Positions 39,901 through 48,864 of a stretch of DNA of 64,000 nt are shown here, piece after piece. Under the pieces are notes generated by a model. That model saw only the letters and a list, made by a program, of their open reading frames with translations. It made no database searches and was not told where the DNA came from. The DNA is taken from assembly GCF_012516315.1 (NCBI RefSeq), contig NZ_CP051185.1:1229403-1293402 (forward strand). Direction: 5' to 3'. Every line of letters begins with the position of its first letter. The stretch's first letter is position 1. This DNA is from Limnospira fusiformis SAG 85.79. Its GTDB lineage: Bacteria > Cyanobacteriota > Cyanobacteriia > Cyanobacteriales > Microcoleaceae. The position numbers were made by a program, and so were the translations under genes.

Positions 39901-41016
39901 ATATTCCGCCATTAGCCGATATCTTTCTTCACTATCCTGGCTTTGAATATTGGCTTGTTCTAAGGCTTCTAACATTTGATTAATGGTTTGTCCTAACCCG
40001 GTGAGTTCATCTTCCCCTGGGGGTACTGTCAGCCGTAGGGATGGGTCGCGACTTTGGCCGATTTGATTAATTTTGTGGGTGAGGTCTAACAGTCTGGCTA
40101 AAATCAGTTTCTCAAATACCAGTATGGTAATTGCACTTAAAATTATGCCGATCAGAAATAGGGAAAATGTGAGATAAATTAGGCTGGTGCGACCTTGGCG
40201 GAAAATGGGGCGATCGCTTTGGATTTCCAGGTTGAGAATCGGTCGATTATAAATGTCTAGGAGGGGAATAGACCCCAGGATAGTCGAAGTATCTAGGGGT
40301 TGAACTCTGATGGGGTCTTCCGCATTGATGATTTGTTGGGTTTGTTGGGGGTTGAGGGGAGTCCAAGGGTTGATTTCCACCGCAAGTTGGGTAATTTGAG
40401 TCAGGCGATCTATTTCGTTATGATCAAGATAGCGACCCACTACTAGGGTTCCCCGGCTTGGTCCATGGGCAATACTGGTAAGGATGGGACGGGCCGATAG
40501 CAGCAATGGGCCTTCTGGTAACATGACGATCCCTATTGTGGGACAGGGGATTTCCTCTTCTTTCTCAAAACAAGACCGGGAGGGGTTGGAAAATGACAGA
40601 CTGACCGATTTTAGGTGAGGCGAGAGACTGGCGGGAATAGGGGTTTCTGTTTGGCTGTTGATGTCGAAACCTTTGCTGAAGACGATTTGACCTTGGCTAT
40701 CTATCAGAATGAAGAGATTTAGCCTCAGATCCATAAACATAGTGTTAGCTAGGTTAGATCGCACATATCGGCTATTTTGTTGATTGATAAAGGCATAGGT
40801 ATCATCCCATTTGGCTTGATCTTGAGCGATCGTATCTAAATTAGCCAGGTCATCCTCTAAGGCTTTAATTACCCGGACTACATCCTGATGCACCGACTCA
40901 ATCTCCAGATTACGGAAATTCTGAATCAGGATACAGGATGCTGTTGTATACAACACCACAATTAGGCTAATTAGTGCTGCGCCAATAATGAGCAATGTCT
41001 TCTTGTGCAATTTCAT
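36949..41016 (-). CDS. Membrane hybrid sensor kinase (CHASE4-HAMP-PAS-GAF-HisKA-HATPase-REC-REC-HPt)
   Basis: A 1355-residue phosphorelay kinase. N-terminal helix (LLIIGAALISLIVVLYTT), an extracytoplasmic CHASE4-like domain (about 35-275), a second helix (YLTFSLFLIGIILSAITILV), HAMP (about 305-355), PAS/PAC (about 365-485), GAF (about 500-660), HisKA with His in FLATMSHEIRTPMNAV, HATPase with DTGIGI and GGTGLGL, a first receiver in which the phospho-acceptor position reads DIAIVEMEIANLDG (Glu instead of Asp), a second receiver with a normal VILMDMQMPIMDG, and a C-terminal HPt domain with LKQAAHSLKSISGTLGA. GGAGGAA precedes the ATG. No cognate regulator is adjacent. Confidence 0.93.
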   Translation of the reverse strand: MKLHKKTLLIIGAALISLIVVLYTTASCILIQNFRNLEIESVHQDVVRVIKALEDDLANLDTIAQDQAKWDDTYAFINQQNSRYVRSNLANTMFMDLRLNLFILIDSQGQIVFSKGFDINSQTETPIPASLSPHLKSVSLSFSNPSRSCFEKEEEIPCPTIGIVMLPEGPLLLSARPILTSIAHGPSRGTLVVGRYLDHNEIDRLTQITQLAVEINPWTPLNPQQTQQIINAEDPIRVQPLDTSTILGSIPLLDIYNRPILNLEIQSDRPIFRQGRTSLIYLTFSLFLIGIILSAITILVFEKLILARLLDLTHKINQIGQSRDPSLRLTVPPGEDELTGLGQTINQMLEALEQANIQSQDSEERYRLMAEYSTDLITHHSRRGLIRYASPACSLLLGYEPESLIGQHPSKFFHPDDLNTLSKTLEIVLSQKVSYTLTYRIRHKNGEYIWFETTSRAIYHPETGRVQEILGVSRDISDRKQREQELQDSEASIRSLYQITSSRHLDWQEQLQQILKLGCDKFHLEVGIINQILNLDTPQPSAQIMAGIDPNNSWSFGDNFDLNNPLILATLKAENPLIFESVLVSGFPSYADENCWQIEAYMAIPIKVYGQVYGTLCFWSQNPLNEPFRAVDQELLKLMAQWIGSEIERQQTAQELSQARDEALAATRAKSEFLATMSHEIRTPMNAVIGMTGLLLDTPLSLVQQDFVETIRSSSDALLSLINDILDFSKIESGKLDLEAFPFSLRTCLEESLDLLATKAASKSLELGYFIDAYTPNEVVGDMARVRQILVNLLSNAVKFTARGEVLVSVSAKPLFSDLELTAKSMYSTHYQIEVAVSDTGIGIPVDRMNRLFKSFSQVDASTNRQYGGTGLGLAISQRLAEMMGGKMWVVSGDAIGGHPPENWQINKDTPTQGSTFYFSIVVQSSQNLLPQWNHADELAGKRLLIIDSHPTNRQILTKQVQCWGLVVEDTDSPTEAIAWLKQGKTFDIAIVEMEIANLDGFNFATQVRQTSAGVDLPLVMLISVGQQNFNPTDHRDFVAFLNKPIKQSPLYNILINVLCGEPLQIKNWSRNQMRSPQDIPLLAEKLPLRILLAEDHLVNQKVALQILQRMGYRADVAGNGLEVLEALERQPYDVILMDMQMPIMDGLEAARQIKKRYDNQEKPYSPRPRIIAVTANAMESDRAECIAAGMDDYISKPIRMEQLVKVLRNCRPITCDAIVPSTYLNTTTDDSKSSPILDPTVLQGLREIEALEEVAEMYIESAPELLNTIQIALQQNDPTALKQAAHSLKSISGTLGAFGLSELCLQLEIMGRQGVDAGVPIPQPSAESVYTQIQAELERVKEALTNEASANLTI

Positions 41017-41752
41017 AATCTTCCTCCGAGAAACCCCATCCCCTTGTGGGTGGGGAGGGATAGGAACAGCAATTGATATAGAGTGGGCGGGACCCCCAAA
41101 AGTGCATCATTCAAAAGCCATTTGAGTGCCATGGGTATTGTGCAAAGTCAGTTCTACTGTTTCTCCCTCGCCAACCACTGGTTTAAAGTAATACTAACCA
41201 TCACTTCCCCTACTAACATACAATCCTGTTGCTTTCTGGGTAATTCCCCTCCGTTGTCCCAAGACTCCCTGGAGTAAGTCTGGTTGGCTTGACAAAAAAT
41301 CTTTAACCATAAGGTTTGACAGTTAGGAACTAGCGACCCATTCCCAGGTAAGAACTTCAACCCTTACTCCCAAGGTAGACCCGGAAAGTCTCTCGAAGGC
41401 TTCACCCAGGTCTGTCAACTAAACTCACTTAGGTTTGTGGCTGTGGTCAGCCTCATCCCTTTGTGGGGGGTTATTGACGGCGTTTTGCGTTGATGATGCT
41501 TCTACGAAACAACTGGGATGAGTAAATAAACTTAGCACCCAACCACCCGGAAAGGCTTGGTTATTTGTGACCTGACATCAAAATAGAGACTAATAAACCC
41601 ATAATCTGTTGATCCAACTCAAAACTAAGGTAGATACTTTGATTGTAGCCTAGGTTGTTGGAAAGTTGGCTAATTACATCCATAAGACCAGTTATAGCCT
41701 TGTAGGAAGTCCTGGGGTTGAGAAATTGTCTCTGAGCCGTTGATGGGTGCTT
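41017..41752. other. Long intergenic region with a C/G hairpin
   Basis: A 736-bp stretch without a convincing gene. A strong hairpin CCCCATCCCC-TTGT-GGGTGGGG lies at 41034-41055. The rest holds only short frames on either strand without recognisable protein motifs. It may be the remains of a mobile element, given its resemblance in style to the hairpin near 959-981, but this cannot be shown. Confidence 0.3.
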
Positions 41753-43075
41753 CTAGGCTTGAAAGGGATTTTCAAAATTAGGATAACGTTGATCAATTTG
41801 GTGGGCTTTTTTTGTGAACCAATTAAACAAGAGGTTAAATAGTTGAATTTGCCTCAAAACTTTCTGTGGATCAGATAGGTGAGTGGTCGGCAAAGTCTGT
41901 CCGATTTCCTTCAAGACTAAACCCAAGGGAATCTTGATTTCCTCTTGTAGTTTTAAACATCGGGTAAATAAGGGCGCATAAGCAGAAATCAACGAACCTA
42001 CACCGCCTCGCGCTTGACCCCATCCGATATAATATAGCCCTTGATAATCATCTAAAAATGCCCCCCCATAACACTGCACAGTCGCCCCCTTGACTCTTTG
42101 TAATTCGGGAGGTAGAAAGGGATAGGAAACATGATAGCCTGTGCCACACACTATTAAATCAAAGGTTTCCCTGGTGCGATCGCTAAATTCTACATCCCAA
42201 CCGTCTAATTTATTGACGGCGGGTTTGGGGGTGATTTTTCCATGCTTGATATAGTAGGGTACTTCATTATTTAGGGTGGGATGTTTATCGAAAATTCGAT
42301 ATTTTGGTTTGGGCAAACCATAGTTTTCATGGCTGCCAAAACTTAGCTTGATTATACCATAACACATTAATCTTTGCAAGGCTTCAGGCATCCACCAACG
42401 AATTAAATCCGATAGAGGAACACCAGCAAAGGTTTTGGGAATAAACCACACAGACTCCCGCAGGCTTAACACCGATTTTTGACCGACTCTAGCTGCTTCG
42501 GCGGCTAGGTCACAGGCGGAGTTACCACCACCAATTATTAAGACTCGTTTACCTCTAAGTTGGTCGGGTGTTTTGTAGTCTTTAGAATGTATCATTTCAC
42601 CGTTAAAAGTTCCGGGAAATTCGGGAAATCGTTTGCACCAATGATGACCATTACATATAATCACCCCTTTATAAATTCGCTTTTCTCCATTATCAAAGCT
42701 GACTAACCAGAGATTTTTGGCGATAGGATTAACTAGGGTAACGGTGCGTTTTAGTTCAATGTTAGGGCGCAGATTAAAAGCATCAGCAAAATGGTTTAAG
42801 TAGTCCCACATTTGTTTGGCACTAGGAAAATCAGGATAATCATTCGGCATCGGAAAATGAGTGAATTGGGTGATTTTCTTCGAGGAAATAATATGGGCAG
42901 TTTCATAGACACCATGATACCAATTACCACCAATATCATCACTGGCATCTACTTGATCATAGGGAATTTTCGCGGTTTTTAAACCTTCAGCAATACCTAA
43001 TCCGACAAATCCGGCTCCGATGATTAGATATTTGTCGGCAGTTTTGGGGTTATTTCCTAAGATTTGAGCAGTCAT
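41753..43075 (-). CDS. Flavin-containing monooxygenase
   Basis: A 440-residue class B flavin monooxygenase. The FAD-binding motif IIGAGFVGLGIAEG lies near residue 18, the second (NADPH) Rossmann motif VLIIGGGNSACDLAAEAA near residue 175, and the FMO fingerprint-like region FPEFPGTFNGEMIHSKDYK between them; LIVCGTGYHVSYPF is the conserved ATG-type motif. Such enzymes oxidise nitrogen, sulfur or carbonyl groups with NADPH and O2. It is the last gene of a four-gene minus-strand operon and its start overlaps the preceding SDR gene by 4 bp. The substrate is unknown. Confidence 0.88.
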   Translation of the reverse strand: MTAQILGNNPKTADKYLIIGAGFVGLGIAEGLKTAKIPYDQVDASDDIGGNWYHGVYETAHIISSKKITQFTHFPMPNDYPDFPSAKQMWDYLNHFADAFNLRPNIELKRTVTLVNPIAKNLWLVSFDNGEKRIYKGVIICNGHHWCKRFPEFPGTFNGEMIHSKDYKTPDQLRGKRVLIIGGGNSACDLAAEAARVGQKSVLSLRESVWFIPKTFAGVPLSDLIRWWMPEALQRLMCYGIIKLSFGSHENYGLPKPKYRIFDKHPTLNNEVPYYIKHGKITPKPAVNKLDGWDVEFSDRTRETFDLIVCGTGYHVSYPFLPPELQRVKGATVQCYGGAFLDDYQGLYYIGWGQARGGVGSLISAYAPLFTRCLKLQEEIKIPLGLVLKEIGQTLPTTHLSDPQKVLRQIQLFNLLFNWFTKKAHQIDQRYPNFENPFQA

Positions 43076-43896
43076 ACTTTAGGTTTTTTTACAAGTTTTT
43101 TAGCAGCCAAAAACGAAATTTTATCTAACCAAAAAGGAGTATAGCGTTTGAGTAAATGAATGAAATTTGCCGGGGAGTCTGGGAATACATGGAGTTGATT
43201 GGATTGAATACCTCGCAAAGTCGCTTTCATGACCTGCTTAGGGTCGGTCAACCAAGCCTCTGGTAAACCTTGATAGTTAGTGGCTAGGGTTCCATATTTT
43301 TCAGCGTCTAAAATTGGGGTCCGACTAAAAAATGGGTAGACGGCGGTCACTTTGACATTGTAGGATTTTACCTCATCAAAGAGTCCCTCACTAAAGCCTC
43401 GTAAGCCAAATTTACTGGCGCAATAGTGAGTTAAACCAGCTTTCCCACTCCAACCAGCCACGGAGGAAATATTGACGATATGACCTTGGCGACGGCTAAT
43501 CATATCCCCTACAAATAGACTGGTTAAACGCATTGGTGCAAGTAGGTTTACTTCCATGAGGGTTTCCCATTTTTCCGGGGGTGTTTCGTCCATCCGACCA
43601 TAAACGGCTAGTCCGGCGTTATTGATTAAAATATCGATGGGAACTTCCAGGCTTTTGACTTGATTAAATAAGATTTCGCATCCCTCACGGTTAGATAAAT
43701 CAGCCTCGAAACAAGCGAGGATTTCTCCGGTTTTAATCTCCTGTTGAATTAGTTGTGCTTGTTGGTGGAGAGTGGGTTGATGGCGATCGCTTAAAATTAA
43801 ACGGCTACCTGCTGCTAATAATTGGCGGGTGAGTTGTTGACCAAATCCGCCAGTAGCACCCGTTAAAACTACTGTGGCATTTTCTAGTTGAGTCAT
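43072..43896 (-). CDS. Short-chain dehydrogenase/reductase
   Basis: A 274-residue classical SDR. Cofactor motif VLTGATGGFGQQLTR at residues 10-24, NNAGLAVYG near 90, catalytic Ser in NISSVAGWSG and the YCASKFG active-site Tyr/Lys motif near 155. The acidic/basic residues after strand 2 (LILSDRHQ) fit NAD(H) preference. It overlaps the FMO gene by 4 bp and lies 2 bp after the next SDR, so the three are translationally linked. The C-terminal tail is hydrophobic and basic (LVKKPKV). The substrate is unknown. Confidence 0.88.
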   Translation of the reverse strand: MTQLENATVVLTGATGGFGQQLTRQLLAAGSRLILSDRHQPTLHQQAQLIQQEIKTGEILACFEADLSNREGCEILFNQVKSLEVPIDILINNAGLAVYGRMDETPPEKWETLMEVNLLAPMRLTSLFVGDMISRRQGHIVNISSVAGWSGKAGLTHYCASKFGLRGFSEGLFDEVKSYNVKVTAVYPFFSRTPILDAEKYGTLATNYQGLPEAWLTDPKQVMKATLRGIQSNQLHVFPDSPANFIHLLKRYTPFWLDKISFLAAKKLVKKPKV

Positions 43897-43898
43897 GG

Positions 43899-44879
43899 TT
43901 AAATTTTCGGAGATTTTAGCATAGTTGATAATAGCACAGACCAGGGAATATTTACATTAGGAATTAATGATGCAGATTTTTGGAGTTGCGGCCATTTCAT
44001 GGGTAGTAAAAAACGCAGCGATCGCAGAGAAACTGGACGATTACCATTTTCATCTACTAGATTATACTCTTGAGCGCGTTCGGCGACAATTTGCAGGCGA
44101 CCACTGCGACGCATAATATTCGGATCGGCTGCTAAGGCTGCAATAACTCTCCCGGTCAAGAGGGGTGTTTCCCAATTATAGCGGTCAACAAGCGATCGGA
44201 TTGCTGGATCATCTGTGGCGACATTGGAGGCTTCTATTTCCGTGGCGACCCTAGACATATGTTCTGTGTTAACAATTCCTGGCCAAACAGCAACGGAAGC
44301 GACATTATAGGGTTGGAGTTCAGTCGCAAAATCCGCCGCCAAGCGATCGCAGGCAGATTTTCCAATCCCATAAACGGCACTAAAAAGATAGGAAAATCCC
44401 CCCCAAGATGAAATAGTACAGATTAAACCTTGACGACGTTTAACCATCATTCTAGCTGCTAAAACAGCCGCCACATAATGACTGCGTAAGCCTACATTAT
44501 TAACTTCATCCCAAACTTGCGGTTCGCTTTCCCAAAAGGGTTTACCCTGCATTTCTGTTAAAGTTCGCACTCCCTTATATGCGTTATTTACCAATAAATC
44601 AAGTTGTCCCTGTTGTTCCTGATCAATGCGATTAAAAAGTAATTCCACTTGTTGATCATCACCGTGATCAACCGCAATCGCGATACATTTACCCCCGGCT
44701 TTTTCCACCTCTAACCGAGTCTCTTCTAAACTGCCTCCTACAGCATCATTGGCTTGCGATAGGCTGCGACCTGTGATATAAACAGTAGCGCCAGCTTCTC
44801 CTAAACCAATGGCAATTCCTTTACCTAATCCTCTGGATGCACCTGTAACTAAGGCGACTTTACCTGCTAAGTTGGTCAT
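43899..44879 (-). CDS. Short-chain dehydrogenase/reductase (DHRS1-like)
   Basis: A 326-residue SDR, longer than usual. Motifs: ALVTGASRGLGKGIAIGL (cofactor), NNAYKGVRTL (in place of NNAG), TISSWGGFSY (Ser) and YGIGKSACDRLAADFA (Tyr and Lys). The replacement of NNAG by NNAY and the C-terminal extension with RRSGRLQIVAE recall the DHRS1 subgroup. It is tightly coupled to the next two genes. The reaction cannot be named from the sequence. Confidence 0.85.
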   Translation of the reverse strand: MTNLAGKVALVTGASRGLGKGIAIGLGEAGATVYITGRSLSQANDAVGGSLEETRLEVEKAGGKCIAIAVDHGDDQQVELLFNRIDQEQQGQLDLLVNNAYKGVRTLTEMQGKPFWESEPQVWDEVNNVGLRSHYVAAVLAARMMVKRRQGLICTISSWGGFSYLFSAVYGIGKSACDRLAADFATELQPYNVASVAVWPGIVNTEHMSRVATEIEASNVATDDPAIRSLVDRYNWETPLLTGRVIAALAADPNIMRRSGRLQIVAERAQEYNLVDENGNRPVSLRSLRFLLPMKWPQLQKSASLIPNVNIPWSVLLSTMLKSPKI

Positions 44880-44956
44880 GTTCGATTATTCGATGTAATG
44901 GTATAATTAAACAATTGGGGGGTAATTAATTAATAACTACCCCTTTTTGATGAAAT

Positions 44957-45901
44957 TTACCCGGCGGCTTTGATGATTTCATCGTCGGTAGAAAAGTCTA
45001 CCTCTCCTTGATTACTATTAGCTAGATAATCGTTTTGGCAGGAATCTTTTAATCCCGAAATCAGATCATATTGGGGTTGCCAATTGAGTTGATTTATGGC
45101 TTTGTGAACATCCGCAAAGAAATGCTGAACTCGCAGGGGAAATGCTTTACGTTTCCCGAAATCAAAGTTTTTGGGGTCATAATGAATTAATTGCAGGTCA
45201 TCTGGGGACTGACCCGCAGCGATCGCACAGGCTTTGGCTAACCCATCAAAGGTGACAAAGCGATCGCCTGAGATATTATACACTTGACCAATAGCCGTTG
45301 AATTTCCTAATACTGCTACCATGGCATTAGCTAAGTCTTCCACATGACCTAATTGGGTGATGTGCATTCCATTACCGGGAATAGGAATGGGACGTTTAGC
45401 AACAATGCGATCGAAAAACCAGGCCTCTAAAGGGTTATAATTTTGTGGTCCGTAGATGTAAGTTGGTCGGATTGATGTCCAAGGAATACCCACTTTTTGC
45501 AAGTAGGTTTCCGTTTCATATTTCCCTAAATGGCGACTTTTGGGATCGGTGGGGTCTCCTTCAATATGAGGCATTTGATCAGACTTGAGATAGACTCCGG
45601 CTGAACTCATATAAACAAAGTGTTTCACCTGACCATTAAATAAATCGGCTAGGGGTTGGGTATCACTTAATTGGCGACCATTATTATCAAAAATGACATC
45701 AAAGGTTTCACCGGATAGCTTTTCTTTCAATTGGTTGGCATCAGTGCGATCGCCATGAATTTGTTTAATTCCGTCTACCGGACTCGGTTTATTTCCCCGA
45801 TTAAATAATACCACGTCATGACCATGGCTGACTAAAATCTTGGTGAGATAAACCCCAATAAACCTAGTGCCACCCATGATTAAAATTCGCATTTTATCCA
45901 T
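44957..45901 (-). CDS. NAD-dependent epimerase/dehydratase family protein (CSP41-like)
   Basis: A 314-residue extended SDR. It starts with RILIMGGTRFIGVYLTKIL (cofactor motif GGTRFIG typical of the CSP41/isoflavone-reductase-like group), has FVYMSSAGVYLKS with the catalytic Ser and RPTYIYGPQNYNPLEAWFFD in the substrate region. The classical YxxxK appears as KYETETYLQK. Plant relatives (CSP41) bind and cleave chloroplast RNA; cyanobacterial members are poorly known. Met 4 (45892) is an alternative start. It is the first gene of the four-gene minus-strand cluster, 77 bp before the next gene. Confidence 0.8.
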   Translation of the reverse strand: MDKMRILIMGGTRFIGVYLTKILVSHGHDVVLFNRGNKPSPVDGIKQIHGDRTDANQLKEKLSGETFDVIFDNNGRQLSDTQPLADLFNGQVKHFVYMSSAGVYLKSDQMPHIEGDPTDPKSRHLGKYETETYLQKVGIPWTSIRPTYIYGPQNYNPLEAWFFDRIVAKRPIPIPGNGMHITQLGHVEDLANAMVAVLGNSTAIGQVYNISGDRFVTFDGLAKACAIAAGQSPDDLQLIHYDPKNFDFGKRKAFPLRVQHFFADVHKAINQLNWQPQYDLISGLKDSCQNDYLANSNQGEVDFSTDDEIIKAAG

Positions 45902-46190
45902 CTCCTAATGATTAATTTTTATGGTTGATAGTAAACTGGTCGCTTGGCTAATTTCTAGCCAAAAACCATAATACCATGGAGTTATACAACTTATAACTAA
46001 AGTGGTAGGAATAGCTCCCAATGGTAACTAAATTAATCTTATATGATTCTGGGTATTGATACCAACAAGTTATACGATAGCATAATTACCCGATGACCAG
46101 ACACTATCCAAAAGCCATTTTAGCAGTTTCCACAGTTTTCAAGGTATACTGACGACAGTTGAAACTCAAAGTTGTCAGGTAGTTAATTCC

Positions 46191-48182
46191 ATGTTGGCTT
46201 TCTATCTTCGCCGTTTTCAGAGACAACTCAAGCGGATATTCAGTAACATTTCACTCCGCACTATTTTAGTAGTACCGTTTTTGCTACAAGTAGCATTAAC
46301 TGTCGGTTTGGTCGGTTATTTTTCTTTTCGCAATGGCGAAGCAGCCGTGCGAGATTTAGCATTTCAACTGCGCCAGGAATTAACTGCTCGCATTGACCAG
46401 CAATTACAAGCATATATTAGAATACCTCATCAAATCAATAAGTTAAATACCGATAGCTTTTGCCAGGGTCAAATTGATTTTTATAGTGGGGAAAGAATTA
46501 ATGTTTTTTTGCAGCACATTAAAAACTCACCTTATCTTAATGCCGTTTATTGTGCCGAAGAAGAAACCGGAAATTTTATCGGTGTGAGTTGGAGTGATGA
46601 CGGGTCATTTTTTGAGTTAATGATTAGGAATAATCAAACCAATGGAAATATGCACTTATACGGTATTGATGTCCGTGGCGATCGCCTTTATTTTCTTAGG
46701 GATGCTGGACCCTATGAGCCTCGTCAACGTCCCTGGTATCGAGCCGCACAAGCCACAGGAAAGTCCGTATGGAGTGATATTTATTTAGATTTTACCACAC
46801 AATTACCCACCATTACCGCCAGTTTATCTACTTATGATCCTTGGGGAAATCGTTTTATTGGCGTGTGCGGAACTGATATTTTATTATCTGAAGAACTCCG
46901 GAGATTTTTGCAAAATTTAGGAATTGGTAAAACCGGAGAAGCCTTTATTATCGAGCGTTCTGGTTTATTAGTTTCCAGTTCCACTGATGATAGTATGACC
47001 CGGAAAATTGGCGATCATATCCAAATTCGTCAAGCTACAGAAAGTGAAAATATATTAGTCCGAGAAACCGCCAAATATTTAACCAATAAAAATTTAAACT
47101 TACACACAATCACTAAACCCAAACAATTCGATTTTAAAATCAAACGCGAACGGCAATTCGTGCAAATCTTACCATTTAGTGATGGTCATGGCTTAGACTG
47201 GTTAATTGTGTTAGTAGTTCCCGAAGATGATTTTATGGCTACTATTAATGCCAGCAAACGCACTACAATTTTAATGTGTATTTTGGCTTTAATCTTTCCT
47301 ACAATTTTTAGCATTCTGATAGCTAGATGGATTAGTCTTCCTATCTCCAATTTGAGTGACGCAAGTCAGGCGATCGCTCAAGGCAAATTACAGCAAAAAG
47401 TTCATGCTAATGGTATCAAAGAACTCAGGATTTTAGCCAAGTCTTTTAACATGATGACTCAACAGGTTCAAGATGCTTTTTCCGCCTTAGAAAAACGGGT
47501 AGAGGAGCGGACGTTTGAACTCCGATATGAAAAAGATAAATCCGAAAAACTATTATTAAATATCTTGCCAAAAGCTATTGCTGATCAACTCAAGAATGAA
47601 CAAAAAACCATTGCTTGCTCTATGGAAAATGTGACCATTTTATTTGCAGATATTGTCGGCTTCACTCCTTTATCTGCTCGCATTCCTCCCATTCAGTTGG
47701 TGGAATTGCTAAATCAGATGTTTTCCCGATTTGATGAATTAGCCGACAAGTATAGTTTAGAAAAAATCAAGACTATTGGTGACGCTTATATGGTAGTGGG
47801 AGGCTTACCAATTCCCCGGGATGACCATGCAGAAGCGATCGCCGATATGGCTTTAGAAATGCAGCAAATTATGGATGACTTTAAGACTTGTAAAATCTTG
47901 GGTAATATTTCAGGTTGCGAACATTTTCAAATTAGGATTGGTATTAATACTGGATCCGTAGTAGCCGGAGTAATTGGCATTAAAAAATTCTCCTATGATT
48001 TATGGGGAAATGCCGTTAACATTGCTTCCCGCATGGAATCATCAGGAAAACCTGGCTCTATTCAAGTTACAGATATCACCTATGAACGCCTAAAATATCG
48101 TTATAAATTTAAACCCAGAGGCACAATTAATGTTAAGGGGAAAGGCAATATGACCACCTATTGGCTATTAGGTAAAATTTAG
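46191..48182 (+). CDS. Membrane-bound class III adenylate cyclase (dCache-HAMP-cyclase)
   Basis: A 663-residue signalling enzyme making cAMP. N-terminal helix (ILVVPFLLQVALTVGLVGYF), an extracytoplasmic dCache-type sensor (about 55-345, with RQRPWYRAAQATGKSVWSDI), a second helix (TILMCILALIFPTIFSILIA), HAMP (about 375-430), a short coiled coil, and the class III cyclase domain (about 475-660). Catalytic Asp in ILFADIVGFTPLS and KTIGDAYMVVGG, adenine-selecting Lys in LEKIKTIGD and Asp in FSYDLWGNAVN, and the transition-state Asn/Arg in VNIASRMES are all present, so it should be an active adenylate rather than guanylate cyclase. Confidence 0.93.
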   Translation: MLAFYLRRFQRQLKRIFSNISLRTILVVPFLLQVALTVGLVGYFSFRNGEAAVRDLAFQLRQELTARIDQQLQAYIRIPHQINKLNTDSFCQGQIDFYSGERINVFLQHIKNSPYLNAVYCAEEETGNFIGVSWSDDGSFFELMIRNNQTNGNMHLYGIDVRGDRLYFLRDAGPYEPRQRPWYRAAQATGKSVWSDIYLDFTTQLPTITASLSTYDPWGNRFIGVCGTDILLSEELRRFLQNLGIGKTGEAFIIERSGLLVSSSTDDSMTRKIGDHIQIRQATESENILVRETAKYLTNKNLNLHTITKPKQFDFKIKRERQFVQILPFSDGHGLDWLIVLVVPEDDFMATINASKRTTILMCILALIFPTIFSILIARWISLPISNLSDASQAIAQGKLQQKVHANGIKELRILAKSFNMMTQQVQDAFSALEKRVEERTFELRYEKDKSEKLLLNILPKAIADQLKNEQKTIACSMENVTILFADIVGFTPLSARIPPIQLVELLNQMFSRFDELADKYSLEKIKTIGDAYMVVGGLPIPRDDHAEAIADMALEMQQIMDDFKTCKILGNISGCEHFQIRIGINTGSVVAGVIGIKKFSYDLWGNAVNIASRMESSGKPGSIQVTDITYERLKYRYKFKPRGTINVKGKGNMTTYWLLGKI

Positions 48183-48265
48183 ACAATCGTAAACTTTTAT
48201 TAATCTCAATGTTTGTCTGCATTCAAAATATGATATAATCTTAATTACTATTGGAGAGTTAGCAA

Positions 48266-48856
48266 ATGATTGCCACACCCAATTTTGCCAATGTATCCCC
48301 AGATGATTACCTAAAACTAGAGGAGCAAAGTTCTGTCAAGCATGAATATATTGATGGGGAAGTCTACGCTATGGCGGGTGCAACTGATACCCATGTTACT
48401 ATTGCTGGAAATATATTTGCCCTACTTCGCGCCCAGGTCAGAGGTTCTAGTTGTCGGGTGTATATATCAGATATGAAAGTCCGTATTCAAAAAGCCAAAA
48501 GTGAGCGTTTTTACTATCCCGATATTCTCGTAACCTGTGACCAGCGTGATAGAGATACACCCACCTATAAACAATTTCCTCAACTTATCATTGAGGTATT
48601 GTCCGACTCCACAGAAGCCTTTGATAGGGGTGATAAATTTATGGACTATCAAAGTCTTGATAGCCTACAGGAATATATATTAATTAATACCCGTCATCCT
48701 CGCTTAGAGATTTTTCGCCGTCAGGATGACAGTTGGCTATTTAATAGTTATAGTTTATCTGAGGATACAGACGACACTACTTTTCATATTGTTAGCCTGG
48801 ATTTCACCGAACAAATTGCCGCCATTTACGAAGATGTTAACTTTAATAATCAATAA
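48266..48856 (+). CDS. Uma2-family (DUF820) endonuclease-like protein, copy 1
   Basis: A 196-residue protein of the Uma2/DUF820 family, a PD-(D/E)XK restriction-endonuclease-like fold that is highly amplified in cyanobacteria. Characteristic motifs: SVKHEYIDGEVYAMAGAT near residue 22, YYPDILVTCDQRD (catalytic Asp), LIIEVLSDSTEAFDRGDK (Glu and following Lys) and SLQEYILINTRHPRLEIFR. GGAGAG precedes the ATG by about 9 bp. It is followed 8 bp later by an almost identical second gene. The biological role of the family is not settled. Confidence 0.88.
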   Translation: MIATPNFANVSPDDYLKLEEQSSVKHEYIDGEVYAMAGATDTHVTIAGNIFALLRAQVRGSSCRVYISDMKVRIQKAKSERFYYPDILVTCDQRDRDTPTYKQFPQLIIEVLSDSTEAFDRGDKFMDYQSLDSLQEYILINTRHPRLEIFRRQDDSWLFNSYSLSEDTDDTTFHIVSLDFTEQIAAIYEDVNFNNQ

Positions 48857-48864
48857 ATATAAAT

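Noticed and set aside
41154-41360. A 68-codon minus-strand frame in the gap before the hybrid kinase.
   Set aside because: Composition is plausible but I recognise no family and see no start signal. It may be a mobile-element relic, but I cannot support that.
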